Of a stretch of DNA of 64,000 nucleotides, positions 1 through 8,139 are shown in pieces. Position 1 is the stretch's first letter; the number at the start of each line of letters is the position of its first letter. A model generated the notes under the pieces. It did not search any database, was not told where the DNA came from, and saw only the letters and a program-made list of their open reading frames with translations. Source of the DNA: Geomonas sp. RF6. GTDB taxonomy: Bacteria; Desulfobacterota; Desulfuromonadia; Geobacterales; Geobacteraceae. The stretch is taken from the NCBI RefSeq assembly GCF_021044625.1, contig NZ_CP087999.1, forward strand, positions 1,257,001 through 1,321,000, given 5' to 3'. A program made the translations under genes and the position numbers.

Positions 1-1
1 G

Positions 2-1147
2 TCCAAGGGGAGCCTCGAGCTGTGCAAGATGATCGACTTTCATCCCGACATTGTCCACGCGCACGACTGGCATACCGCTGCGGTGCCCTTCCTGATGAAC
101 ACGAACTACCGGAACGATCCGTACCTTCGCGAGGCCGCCTCCGTCCTGACAGTCCACAACATGCAGCACCAGGGGAACTTCTACGAGGGGGTGATCGAGG
201 TCCTCGGAGTCGGGTGGGAGCACTTCACTTTCCTTGGGCTGGAGATGGACGACCAGGTCAACCTTCTGAAGGGGGGGCTCTACAATGCCACCGTGCTGAA
301 CACGGTGAGCGAGGGGTACGCTCGTGAAATGCAGACGCCGGAGTACGGTTGGGGGCTTGAAGAGGTGGTACGAGAGCGTTCGGGTGATCTTTTCGGGATA
401 CTGAACGGCGTCGACTACACCGAATGGAACCCCGAAAGGGACGATCACATCGCAGCGACATACAGCGACAGCGATCTGCGCGGAAAGGCCCTGTGCAAGA
501 GGGAACTGCAGCAGATCTTCGGGCTCCCGGAGAGGGACGACGTGCCCCTCCTCGGCATGGTTTCGCGCCTCGTAAAGCAGAAGGGGATTGATGTGCTGGC
601 CGAGGCGATACCAAGGATCCTCGGCCTCGACGTGCAATTCGTGCTGCTCGGTGCGGGGGAGCCGTGGGCCCACTTCTACTTCGGCGACATCGCGGCGAAA
701 AACAGGGCGCGCTTTGCCTGCCGGATCGGGTACGACAACGCGCTCGCGCACAAGATCGAGGCCGGGTGCGACTTCTTCGTGATGCCATCCGCTTTCGAGC
801 CGTGCGGCCTCAACCAGATGTACAGCATGCGCTACGGCACCCTGCCGATCGTGCGCGCCACCGGCGGGCTGGACGACAGCGTGGAGAACTTCAGCGAAGC
901 CGACATCACCGGAACCGGCTTCAAGTTCTGGAACTTGAACGCCGGGGCACTCTTCGACACCATCGGCTGGGCCGTCCACACCTGGTACCACAACAAACCG
1001 GCTATCGAGGCCTTGCGAAAGAACGCGATGCAGCAGCGCTTCACTTGGGAGGAAGCGGCCCGGAAATATGAGGGCCTTTACCTGGATGCGCTGCGACGCC
1101 GGCTCGGAAGCCAGCGGTTACAGACGCTGGAGCGGGAAAGGGTATAG
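2..1147 (+). CDS. glgA: Glycogen synthase (GT5), 5'-truncated by window edge
   Basis: Transfers glucose from ADP-glucose to the growing alpha-1,4-glucan in the cytoplasm. The frame is open from base 2 with no start codon, so the N-terminal K-x-G-G-L ADP-glucose loop lies outside the window; 381 codons remain. Visible family marks are VHAHDWHT early in the fragment, GMVSRLVKQKGIDVL at the start of the C-terminal Rossmann domain, and the catalytic region FEPCGLNQMYSMRYGTLPIVR with the family's conserved Glu. The C-terminus is intact. The next gene is convergent, and a perfect 18-bp palindrome lies between them. Identity is secure at family level. Confidence 0.95.
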   Translation, partial: SKGSLELCKMIDFHPDIVHAHDWHTAAVPFLMNTNYRNDPYLREAASVLTVHNMQHQGNFYEGVIEVLGVGWEHFTFLGLEMDDQVNLLKGGLYNATVLNTVSEGYAREMQTPEYGWGLEEVVRERSGDLFGILNGVDYTEWNPERDDHIAATYSDSDLRGKALCKRELQQIFGLPERDDVPLLGMVSRLVKQKGIDVLAEAIPRILGLDVQFVLLGAGEPWAHFYFGDIAAKNRARFACRIGYDNALAHKIEAGCDFFVMPSAFEPCGLNQMYSMRYGTLPIVRATGGLDDSVENFSEADITGTGFKFWNLNAGALFDTIGWAVHTWYHNKPAIEALRKNAMQQRFTWEEAARKYEGLYLDALRRRLGSQRLQTLERERV

Positions 1148-1198
1148 CGATCGGTCCCCTTCTGGTGCTACCGCACAGTCGGGGAAGACCTCAGCGGC

Positions 1199-1216
1199 AC
1201 TTCGGCATGCCGAAGT
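1199..1216. other. Perfect 18-bp palindrome between convergent genes
   Basis: ACTTCGGCATGCCGAAGT reads the same on both strands. It lies in the 80-bp gap between glgA and the convergent DUF1003 gene. No T-run follows on either strand, so it is a weak terminator candidate; a protein-binding site or chance are alternatives. Confidence 0.3.
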
Positions 1217-1227
1217 CACCAGCGCAG

Positions 1228-1902
1228 CTACTTGCGAGGTTCGGCGACGCGGGCTAGCTCAACCGGGACGGCGCAGCTGCCGTTGGAGAGATCCTCCTCC
1301 GCCTTTATCATCTTGTCGAGGACACGCTCAGGTGCCACGTCTTTGGCAAGCTCCTGCAATTCCGGATTCTTCGCCTCTTCGATCCCCATCTTCTCGGCAA
1401 TCTCCGTTACGAGCGAAATAAGCCTCGTCACCTCGTGCTCCGCAAGAAGACTTACGTGCAGGTCCAGGTCCGCTCTGCGGTCGCTCGCCGACTGCATCCG
1501 GTTCTGGCTGATCAGCACGAAGGTGGAAAGAAAGATCGCCTCGACGGAAGCGGCCATGGCGAGGACGACGAAGCTCGGATCGAAGCGCGGTATCCTCGGG
1601 ATCCAGCCAAGATTTATGGCGATCCACGAGCCGAAGATCATCAGGTGCAGGTAGACGAAGAGCATGCTCCCGGTAAACCTGGTGATGCCGTCGGCGATCC
1701 TATCTTCTACGGTCTTTCTCGCATCTTCTGACTGCCGCCGCGTAATGAGAGCTGCTATGTTCCGGTCGACGACAGCGCCCATGCCATCGGTGCTTGCCTT
1801 CTTCCCCTTGCGTGTTACTCCTGCCATAGGTATTTTCTCCGCGACTCCCCCTCCGGTTGTCTTTTCATTTTCTTCCTCTATGGAAAGTATCTGCTTCTCC
1901 AT
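1228..1902 (-). CDS. DUF1003 family membrane protein
   Basis: A 224-residue protein of the DUF1003 family, whose function is unknown. The core DRIADGITRFTGSMLFVYLH, the two hydrophobic segments around MLFVYLHLMIFGSWIAINLG and FVVLAMAASVEAIFLSTFVL, and the following NRMQSASDRRADLDLHVSLL stretch are typical of the family. A charged N-terminal segment of about 85 residues precedes the membrane part, and the C-terminal 60 residues look helical and cytoplasmic. The start at MEKQIL was chosen over an upstream in-frame ATG because the extra 29 residues look unrelated; the ribosome site is weak in both cases. It is transcribed divergently from the MFS gene at 2013. Confidence 0.8.
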   Translation of the reverse strand: MEKQILSIEEENEKTTGGGVAEKIPMAGVTRKGKKASTDGMGAVVDRNIAALITRRQSEDARKTVEDRIADGITRFTGSMLFVYLHLMIFGSWIAINLGWIPRIPRFDPSFVVLAMAASVEAIFLSTFVLISQNRMQSASDRRADLDLHVSLLAEHEVTRLISLVTEIAEKMGIEEAKNPELQELAKDVAPERVLDKMIKAEEDLSNGSCAVPVELARVAEPRK

Positions 1903-2012
1903 TTCCGATGTCAAAAGTGCGAAAGCTCCATCAAAGGGACAAAGCCCTTTACATCGGGTGGGTAAAGAGCTAGGTTTACGCCAAAACATTCAGCACGCGC
2001 GACAGGAAGATC

Positions 2013-3245
2013 ATGCCTCAGGAATCAGCCCCGCCGGACCGCTCCATCCTTCGACACCCATCGTTCAGGCTCTTCTGGTTTGCCCGCACCTTCTCCATCA
2101 TCGCATTCCAGATGCAGGGGGTTGCGGTGGGGTGGCAGATCTATGCACTCTCCGGCAGCGCCTTTTACCTGGGCCTCGTGGGACTCGCCCAGTTTCTCCC
2201 GATGTTTCTCCTCACCCTGCCGGTGGGGCATGTCGCGGATCGCTATGACCGGCGCAACGTCGCGCGAACGTGCATGGCCGCGCAGGGGATCGCCCTGGCG
2301 CTTCTGACCGTCGGTAGCCACTCCGGATGGCTCGGAAAAGAGGCGATTCTCGCCATCGTTTTCCTCCTCGGCGCTGCACGCGCCTTCGAGGGACCGACCA
2401 TGCAGGCGCTCCTGCCGACTCTCGTGGAGCCGGAGCTCATTCCTACCGCTGCGGCCTGGTCCGCCTCTGCGATGCAGACCGCCTTCATCCTCGGCCCCGC
2501 GCTGGGGGGACTCCTGTACGCGGTGGGGCCGACCACCGTGTATGCCACCTCCACGGCCCTCTTCTTGACGGCCAGTACGCTGGTCTCCTTCATCCACAGC
2601 ACCCATGACGCCTCGCGGCGCGAGCCGCTCAGCCTCAACTCCCTCTTTGCCGGCATCTCCTTTATCCGCAGCCGCCCCGACATACTAGGCGCCATCTCGC
2701 TCGACCTCTTTGCGGTACTCCTTGGGGGGGCCACCGCGCTTCTTCCGATCTTTGCACGGGACATCCTGAAGACGGGGCCGTGGGGACTGGGGCTACTGCG
2801 GGCCGCCCCTGCGCTCGGGGCACTCGCCATGTCGGTTTACCTTGCGCGCCACCCGCTCAAAAACCGTGTCGGCCGCACCATGTTCATCTCCGTCATCATC
2901 TTCGGAATAGCGACGATCGCCTTCGGCCTGTCGCACTCCTTCCCCCTTTCCATCGCAAGTCTCATGGTGCTCGGAGCCGCAGACGTCATAAGCGTCGTCA
3001 TCCGCGCCTCTCTTGTGCAGATAGAAACGCCGGACGAGATGCGCGGCAGGGTGAGTGCCGTCAATTCCCTCTTTATAGGGACCTCGAATCAGCTCGGGGA
3101 GTTCGAATCGGGGGTCACCGCGGCGCTCTTCGGAACGATCCCCGCGGTGCTATTGGGAGGGGCCGGCACGGTAGTCGTGGCGCTTCTCTGGATGCGGCTC
3201 TTTCCGCAGCTGGCGCACTTCGATTCCCTTCAGCGGAAGAGCTGA
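2013..3245 (+). CDS. MFS transporter (EntS-like, MFS_3 type)
   Basis: A 410-residue major facilitator with about twelve hydrophobic helices. The loop between helices 2 and 3 reads GHVADRYDRRNVARTCMA, the family A-motif region. The N-terminal RHPSFRLFWFARTFSIIAFQMQ is characteristic of the EntS/MFS_3 branch, many of whose members export siderophores or drugs; the substrate here cannot be told. AGGAAG sits just before the ATG. It is a single gene, followed by an inverted-repeat element and a terminator. Confidence 0.85.
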   Translation: MPQESAPPDRSILRHPSFRLFWFARTFSIIAFQMQGVAVGWQIYALSGSAFYLGLVGLAQFLPMFLLTLPVGHVADRYDRRNVARTCMAAQGIALALLTVGSHSGWLGKEAILAIVFLLGAARAFEGPTMQALLPTLVEPELIPTAAAWSASAMQTAFILGPALGGLLYAVGPTTVYATSTALFLTASTLVSFIHSTHDASRREPLSLNSLFAGISFIRSRPDILGAISLDLFAVLLGGATALLPIFARDILKTGPWGLGLLRAAPALGALAMSVYLARHPLKNRVGRTMFISVIIFGIATIAFGLSHSFPLSIASLMVLGAADVISVVIRASLVQIETPDEMRGRVSAVNSLFIGTSNQLGEFESGVTAALFGTIPAVLLGGAGTVVVALLWMRLFPQLAHFDSLQRKS

Positions 3246-3301
3246 TTGCTCCCCTTCACACCTGCAATGCAAGACCTAGAAGACTCAGCCGTCGACAGCA
3301 C

Positions 3302-3402
3302 GTCCCTCCCCTTTCAAGGGGGAGGACAGGTGGGGGATGGGGTTCGGCGACCACCGCGTTGTACCCCATCCCCACCCTGGCCCTCCCCTTGAAAGGGAGG
3401 GG
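3302..3402. repeat. Family C palindromic repeat, two-armed copy
   Basis: A long imperfect inverted repeat. The left arm contains CCTCCCCTTTCAAGGGGGAGG and GTGGGGGATGGGG; the right arm contains CCCCATCCCCACCCTGG and CCCTCCCCTTGAAAGGGAGG. The arms are separated by about 18 bp. Each arm also has its own small hairpin. A related two-armed copy lies at 52180-52291, and single-arm relatives at 15137-15161 and 34972-35012. Confidence 0.8.
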
Positions 3403-3462
3403 ACACACGAGCTCGCGCTCTGCTAGAGGGACAAGGATCTCTAGTAGTTTGACCTATGAATG

Positions 3463-3500
3463 AAAAAAGGGCGCCACAGCATACGCCGTGGCGCCCTTTC
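3463..3500. terminator. Bidirectional intrinsic terminator
   Basis: The stem GGGCGCCAC/GTGGCGCCC has a 10-base loop, with A-rich sequence on the left and T-rich sequence on the right. It can terminate both the MFS gene (+) and the convergent hypothetical gene (-). Confidence 0.85.
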
Positions 3501-3521
3501 CTGCCTCACACATCCTCCCCC

Positions 3522-4031
3522 CTACCACCTGTTGCAGCTATTAAATTCTCTCTTCGTCCTTAAGGCCACGTATGCCTTCAAGATGTCCCTGTCCATAGAC
3601 GGGAATTCCCTCGAGAGCGCCTCCATGCACTGCATGCCGAGGGACATCGACTCCTGCTTGTAACCCTGCAATGGGCTCTCGCTCACCGTCCTGCACATGA
3701 TCTTATCGAAAGCGCCGCTGACCTGGTCAAATACCGTCCGCCCCGCTTCCGTCGGATCTTCCGGGAGATCAAGATAAAGAGTCGGAGAGGTCTTGCTTTC
3801 CTTCACCTCGAAGAAGAAGGACGGTTTCCTTGCGGTATAGTCACCCGGCTGCAGCGCCTCTTCGCCCGCCCCATCGCTGCCGTGGCTCGTCATGGAGTTT
3901 CTCGCCGCACTGCCTATTGTGCGGTACAATTCGTCGTCGCTCAGCTTCGTTAGCTCGACAAGTTCCTTCACAGAATCTATCTTCCTGTACGAGTTGAATA
4001 GTTCGCTGTCACTCAGTCTCTGAGCTGCCAT
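3522..4031 (-). CDS. Hypothetical protein, 169 aa
   Basis: I do not recognise the family. The protein is soluble-looking with no signal peptide or membrane segment. An N-terminal region rich in short helices (LSDSELFNSYRK, ELVELTKLSDDELYRTIGS) is followed by a low-complexity linker and a C-terminal part with scattered cysteines (IMCRT, MQCMEAL, FNSCNRW). CAGGGGG lies about nine bases before the ATG, and an extended -10 box lies about 60 bases upstream, so it is probably expressed alone. It ends at the shared terminator at 3463-3500. Low-copy sensory or stress roles are possible, but nothing in the sequence proves one. Confidence 0.6.
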   Translation of the reverse strand: MAAQRLSDSELFNSYRKIDSVKELVELTKLSDDELYRTIGSAARNSMTSHGSDGAGEEALQPGDYTARKPSFFFEVKESKTSPTLYLDLPEDPTEAGRTVFDQVSGAFDKIMCRTVSESPLQGYKQESMSLGMQCMEALSREFPSMDRDILKAYVALRTKREFNSCNRW

Positions 4032-4088
4032 TTCCCTACCCCCTGATCTGTTACCGTCTCATCAGGAAATGCCTCTTTCCCAACAACT

Positions 4089-4097
4089 ATTATATCA
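4089..4097 (-). promoter_or_regulatory. Extended -10 promoter of the 3522-4031 gene
   Basis: Read on the minus strand this is TGATATAAT, an extended -10 (TG-n-TATAAT), about 58 bases before the start codon. The -35 region is poor (AAATTC), as often seen with extended -10 promoters. Confidence 0.5.
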
Positions 4098-4160
4098 TCA
4101 GCGACAAGAATGAATTTGTTACTTCGTTAGCTCCGGACATGAACAAACGCTACAAAGGGC

Positions 4161-4189
4161 TTGCGCCGGCACCGTGCGATGCTTAAAAT
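4161..4189 (+). promoter_or_regulatory. Candidate sigma-70 promoter of elbB
   Basis: TTGCGC and TAAAAT are separated by 17 bp, about 48 bases before the elbB start. Each box has one or two mismatches to consensus. Confidence 0.45.
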
Positions 4190-4236
4190 GAGGCCCACTT
4201 TTTGGCAGTGAGACAAAAAACGGGAGGGGGACACAG

Positions 4237-4893
4237 ATGAAAAAAATCGGAGTTGTACTCTCAGGGTGCGGCGTGCGGGACGGGAGCGAGATTCACGAGG
4301 CGGTGCTCACCCTGCTGGCGATTACCAATAATGGCGGCAAGGCGGTATTCATGGCACCGGATATCGAGCTTGCCGAGGTGAACCACCAGACGATGCAGGA
4401 GACCGGCTCGCGCAGAAGCGTCCTCGTGGAGGCCGCCCGCATCGCGCGTGGCGACATCAGCGACATCAAAGCTGTGCACGCCGACGACCTCGACGCCCTC
4501 GTCTTCCCCGGCGGATTCGGGGCAGCGAAAAACCTCTGCACTTTCGCCACGGAGGGGGCCGGTGGCACCGTGCAGCCTGACGTATTGCGGCTGGTGCGCG
4601 ATATGGCAGGGGCGAAGAAGCCGATCTGCGCCATCTGCATCGCACCGGCTCTCATCGCCCTCGCGCTCGGGAAGGAGCTTTCCCCGCAGCTTACCATCGG
4701 CAACGATGCCGGAACCGCCAAGGCCATCGAGGCGACAGGAAGCAGGCATGTCGAGTGCGCCGCAACGGACTGCGTCATCGACAGGGAACACAGTATCGTC
4801 TCCACCCCCGCCTACATGCTGGCCCAGAACATCTCGGAAGCAGCAGCAGGGATCGAGAAGGCCGTGAAAGCAACAATGGAGCTTATCCGGTAG
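4237..4893 (+). CDS. elbB: ElbB-type glyoxalase / DJ-1-PfpI family protein
   Basis: A 218-residue cytoplasmic protein of the ElbB (SCRP-27A) branch of the class I glutamine amidotransferase-like superfamily. E. coli ElbB has glyoxalase activity and was once linked to isoprenoid synthesis. Family marks are the N-terminal KKIGVVLSGCGVRDGSEIHE, DALVFPGGFGAAKNL, and the nucleophile elbow KPICAICIAPALIA with its cysteine. Length matches the family. The GGGAGGGGG ribosome site is strong. The next gene runs in the same direction after about 115 bp with its own ribosome site. Confidence 0.9.
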   Translation: MKKIGVVLSGCGVRDGSEIHEAVLTLLAITNNGGKAVFMAPDIELAEVNHQTMQETGSRRSVLVEAARIARGDISDIKAVHADDLDALVFPGGFGAAKNLCTFATEGAGGTVQPDVLRLVRDMAGAKKPICAICIAPALIALALGKELSPQLTIGNDAGTAKAIEATGSRHVECAATDCVIDREHSIVSTPAYMLAQNISEAAAGIEKAVKATMELIR

Positions 4894-5008
4894 CGCCTCC
4901 ATGCCCCGTTTCGGCTGTGCCTTCCGGGGCTTACGGGGGAGCAATACAGGCGCATGCACCGGATGTTCAATTGATCGGATGCCACAACTTCAAGGAGGGA
5001 TGCTACAG

Positions 5009-5599
5009 ATGCGAAAGCTTTTCACCGTGCTTGCGTGTACGGCACTGACAGTCCTTTTGGCGGGGAATCTCTGGGCGCAGGATCTGCAGGGGCGGGTGGC
5101 GGTCACGGGAAGGATCGGAGCAATGATTCCCGCGGATGGCACCGCAGATGTCCCGGCAGGAAAAGTGATTATCGACACAGACGCCGGGTTCGTCGGTGGT
5201 GGCGGCGTTCTTTTCGGCGTGAATGAAGAAATCGCCATCGAGATGGATGTCACCCATGCCAGCTTCGGCACCTCCGCCTGGGGCGATGTCGATCTCACCA
5301 CTCTCGCCTTCAGCGCGCAATACCGCCTTCCGGAGCGAAACCAGATCGTGCCCTACCTCGGAGGGGGGGTCGATGTTCTCATGCCGGACATCTCAGACGG
5401 CTCCGCCGACACCGTCATGGGGGTACACCTCGCCGCGGGTCTCGACTTTTTCCTGAACCGTCAGCTCGCAATCAACGTAGAGGTGAAAGGTACCGAGGGG
5501 TTTGAGTCGGATCTAAGAGCGAACGACGGGAGGAAGATCGGAAACTTTGATCCCACGAACCTGTCCACGACCGTCGGCGCGAGGTTCTTCTTCAACTAG
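5009..5599 (+). CDS. Small outer-membrane beta-barrel protein
   Basis: A 196-residue exported protein. The signal peptide MRKLFTVLACTALTVLLAG is followed by a likely cleavage site at LWAQ. The rest alternates polar and hydrophobic residues in short strands and ends in ARFFFN, a terminal aromatic/Asn signature like that of outer-membrane barrels of the OmpW/opacity type. The start was set at 5009 because AAGGAGG lies 10 bases before that ATG; another ATG at 5000 is too close to the ribosome site. Function is unknown. A G-run hairpin follows the stop codon. Confidence 0.7.
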   Translation: MRKLFTVLACTALTVLLAGNLWAQDLQGRVAVTGRIGAMIPADGTADVPAGKVIIDTDAGFVGGGGVLFGVNEEIAIEMDVTHASFGTSAWGDVDLTTLAFSAQYRLPERNQIVPYLGGGVDVLMPDISDGSADTVMGVHLAAGLDFFLNRQLAINVEVKGTEGFESDLRANDGRKIGNFDPTNLSTTVGARFFFN

Positions 5600-5743
5600 A
5601 GCTGCATAAACCGAAAAGGGGGGGGGGCGCAGCGGCCTTTCCCCTTTCCGCGTATATCCGGTCCCTCGGCGCCCCAGCGCTTCTGTTCCCTCGCCAGCTA
5701 CGCAAGGCAACTGCGTCGCCCCCTTTACGAAGTGTCTTCCTGG

Positions 5744-5834
5744 GATTCCGGGGAAGCCGTAGTATGGTCCAATGAAGAGCCGCACGAGACCTCGCGTCCC
5801 CCCCTTTGCGAAGGGGGGACAGGGGGGATTTGAC
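5744..5834 (+). repeat. Family B palindromic repeat, copy 1
   Basis: Begins ATTCCGGGGAAG, passes through CCAATGAAGAGCCGCACGAG and CCTCGCGT, reaches the core CCCCCCTTTGCGAAGGGGGG, and ends ACAGGGGGGATTTG. It sits with the inverted copy at 6004-6100 in the 515-bp gap between the barrel gene and the radical-SAM gene. Apart from these two elements I see no gene in that gap; the short ORFs there are translated repeats. Confidence 0.8.
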
Positions 5835-6003
5835 TTGGCCAGCACTGTCCTGCAAAGTGCGCAACTGCTGTGTCTCAAGCGCAGTTCCTTGATTCAGTTC
5901 GCAAAAACTGGTGGCTCATGTCGTTGATCTTTAGACTGCCGCAGCACTGCGGTTCGACGACCTAGATGTACTGTCAAAACGGGGCGGGGTTCTGGAGGAG
6001 AGT

Positions 6004-6100
6004 TGATCAAATCCCCCCTGCCCCCCCTTCGCAAAGGGGGGAACGTTAGGCCTTCTGCAGTGCTTCGTGGCAATGTACCCACCGCTCCCCCTTCCCGGAT
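6004..6100 (-). repeat. Family B palindromic repeat, copy 2 (inverted)
   Basis: Read on the plus strand it starts CAAATCCCCCC, passes the core CCCCCCTTCGCAAAGGGGGG, and ends with the arm AACGTTAGGCCTTCTGCAGT then GCTTCGTGGCAATGTACC. That arm is also the right arm of the full copy at 45142. Confidence 0.8.
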
Positions 6101-6114
6101 GCGGTTGCGACGGT

Positions 6115-7824
6115 TCAACTGTGCGCTGCACGAGCTCCTCCCGCATGACCTCCCGCTCCGAACGCATTCCGGTACTCCTGCCGCAGCCGCTCCTGGTCCA
6201 TCCCCTCTATGAATCCCCACGGTAGGAGCTCGTCTAGTCCGATGTCGCGATAGACGAAACTGTCGCTGTCGAAACCCTCCTCCTTTGCCGCCTGTTTCCA
6301 GTTCCCCAGCTGGTCGGCACGCACCAGGACCTGCGCGAGCCTCCGGTCGCCGCGGGAGAGGAGGGCCTGCTGATACGCCTCGCGCACGCTCTCGGTCTGC
6401 ATCCGCACATTCGGAAGCTTGCCGATCGCCTGCTGCAGGAACTTCACCTTCTTCTCCAGACTCTTCGAGTCCTCCATGCCGCACCACTGGAAGGGGGTGG
6501 ACGGCTTCGGAATAAAGGGATTCACCGAAAGCTGCACCTCGCCGATCCTCTTCTGCGCACGCGCGGCAGCAAGGACGCGCTCGCGGATCCTCTCCACAAG
6601 GCGCACTAGTTCTTCCAGGTCCTCGTGCGTCTCGGTAGGGAGCCCGATGATGAAGTACAGCTTCAGATTGAGGATGCCGCTGGCGATGAGCTTGTCGCAG
6701 GCGCCGAGTATCTGCTCCTCGTTAATCCCCTTCTTGATCAGATCGCGCAGCCGCTGTGAGCCCCCTTCAGGTGCGATCGCCACCGTCTTTTGCCCGCTCG
6801 TTTTCAGCGCCTCTATCATTTCCTCGTCGAGGCGGTCCAGCCTGAATGAGGAGACCGAGAGTTTCCCGCCATGTTCGATGATGTCGCGGCTGAGATCACC
6901 GATCCCTACGTAGTCGGAGACAGCTGCGGCGACGAGACCGACTTTGCGCCCCTCCTGCACCCCTTTCAGCACCTCGCGCCGGACGACTTCGAGCGAGCGC
7001 TGCCGGTATGGGAGGTATATGTACCCGGCCGCGCAGAAGCGGCAACCGCGCGGGCAGCCACGTGAGAGCTCCACGAGGTGCATGTCGGAGAACTCGGTGC
7101 AGGCGGTGTGGACCTCCGTAACGGTGGGGCGCTCGTCAAGATCGCGACTAAAGACGCGCTGCACGCGGGGGGGGGCGCCGGGGAGCGGATGCATGGAAAG
7201 TAGCCTCGTCCCCTCGTACTCCGGTGCATAAAGGGAAGGGACGTATATGCCGTCGACGCGGGCGCATTCCAGGAGAAGCTCCTCGCGTGACTCCGACTCA
7301 CCCTTCAGCACTTCCAGCAGGTGCTGGAGGACCCCTTCCGCCTCCCCGAGGCAAACCAGATCTATCAGAGGGGCGACCGGCTCGGGATTGAGGAAGAGCG
7401 CGGCGCCGCCTGCAATGACGAGGGGGTCGTGGGAGGTGCGGTTGCTCGCGAAAGGAGAGATCCCCGAAAGCCTGAAGATGGTGGGGATGTTGAGGTAGTC
7501 ACTCTCGAAAGAGACGGAGAAGGCGACGACGTCAAATGACGACAGAGGGCGTTGCGACTCCAGGGATACCAGATGCTGCGCCCCCCCTCGCCGCTGGCGC
7601 TCCTGCAGCTCGCTCCTGTCCGGGAGAAAGGCGCGCTCGCAGACGACGCCGGGGTCGTCGTTCATCATCGCGTAGAGCGTCTGGAAGCCGAGGTTGCTCA
7701 TCGCGGCATGGTAGCTGTTGGGGTAGACGAGGCAGCAGGAGAGGCGGCCGCCCCAGTTGCGCTGGATGGTGCCGCTCTCGCCTGCGAGGATTTCGCGGCG
7801 CTTGTCGTGTGGTATCCGGGACAT
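6115..7824 (-). CDS. B12-binding-type radical SAM protein
   Basis: A 569-residue enzyme of the radical SAM superfamily. The iron-sulfur motif is C257-P-R-G-C261-R-F-C264 (CxxxCxxC). The preceding 240 residues resemble the cobalamin-binding-like N-terminus of the TIGR03960 group (SCCLVYPNSYHAAMSNLGFQ, VAFSVSFESDYLNI, IAGGAALFLNPEPVAPLID). The SAM barrel continues through IAPEGGSQRLRDLIKKGI and LYFIIGLPTETHEDLEEL. The reaction is unknown; relatives often lie next to ribonuclease G or TIGR03936 genes, which are not seen here. The ribosome site is weak. It is a single gene flanked by repeat elements on both sides. Confidence 0.85.
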   Translation of the reverse strand: MSRIPHDKRREILAGESGTIQRNWGGRLSCCLVYPNSYHAAMSNLGFQTLYAMMNDDPGVVCERAFLPDRSELQERQRRGGAQHLVSLESQRPLSSFDVVAFSVSFESDYLNIPTIFRLSGISPFASNRTSHDPLVIAGGAALFLNPEPVAPLIDLVCLGEAEGVLQHLLEVLKGESESREELLLECARVDGIYVPSLYAPEYEGTRLLSMHPLPGAPPRVQRVFSRDLDERPTVTEVHTACTEFSDMHLVELSRGCPRGCRFCAAGYIYLPYRQRSLEVVRREVLKGVQEGRKVGLVAAAVSDYVGIGDLSRDIIEHGGKLSVSSFRLDRLDEEMIEALKTSGQKTVAIAPEGGSQRLRDLIKKGINEEQILGACDKLIASGILNLKLYFIIGLPTETHEDLEELVRLVERIRERVLAAARAQKRIGEVQLSVNPFIPKPSTPFQWCGMEDSKSLEKKVKFLQQAIGKLPNVRMQTESVREAYQQALLSRGDRRLAQVLVRADQLGNWKQAAKEEGFDSDSFVYRDIGLDELLPWGFIEGMDQERLRQEYRNAFGAGGHAGGARAAHS

Positions 7825-7930
7825 GGGTCGAGAGTAGCATTCTTTGCGGGGATGAGGAAGGAAAAGGTGTGATATCAGACGCTTAAGGCGAAATTCGGGG
7901 AACCGAATCCATGAGAGAGGTCATGTGACA

Positions 7931-7963
7931 TGTAGGCCGGGATAAGCCGCAGGCGTTCCCGGC
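7931..7963. repeat. Family A (REP-like) single unit
   Basis: TGTAGGCCGGGATAAGCCGC followed by AGGCGTTCCCGGC. It is the same half-unit that is repeated in the array at 56112-56901. It is separated by about 17 bp from a family B element, so the 315-bp gap 7825-8139 is made largely of repeats plus the ftsZ terminator. Confidence 0.8.
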
Positions 7964-7979
7964 GTCGGCGACCAAAGAG

Positions 7980-8076
7980 CAAATCCCCCCTGCCCCCCCC
8001 TTCGCAAAGGGGGGAACGCGAGTTCTCGTGCAGCGCTTCGTGGAAATGTAGTCAAGGTTCCTGGGAGCTTCCCGGA
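7980..8076 (-). repeat. Family B palindromic repeat, copy 3
   Basis: CAAATCCCCCC, the core CCCCCCCTTCGCAAAGGGGGG, then AACGCGAGTTCTCGTGCAGC and GCTTCGTGGAAATGTA. It has the same orientation as copy 2 and a diverged outer arm. Confidence 0.75.
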
Positions 8077-8082
8077 AGAAGT

Positions 8083-8113
8083 AAAAAAACCCGGCCCCCT
8101 GTAGAGGGCCGGG
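8083..8113 (-). terminator. Terminator of the dcw operon (after ftsZ)
   Basis: On the minus strand CCCGGCCC/GGGCCGGG with an 8-base loop is followed by seven T residues, 27 bases after the ftsZ stop. It closes the 18.7-kb cluster. Confidence 0.93.
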
Positions 8114-8139
8114 CTGGAAAAGCTCCGAATTGCACTAAA

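Noticed and set aside
5592-5878. Two overlapping minus-strand ORFs of 90 and 121 codons
   Set aside because: They translate the family B element and neighbouring GC-rich DNA and have no ribosome site.
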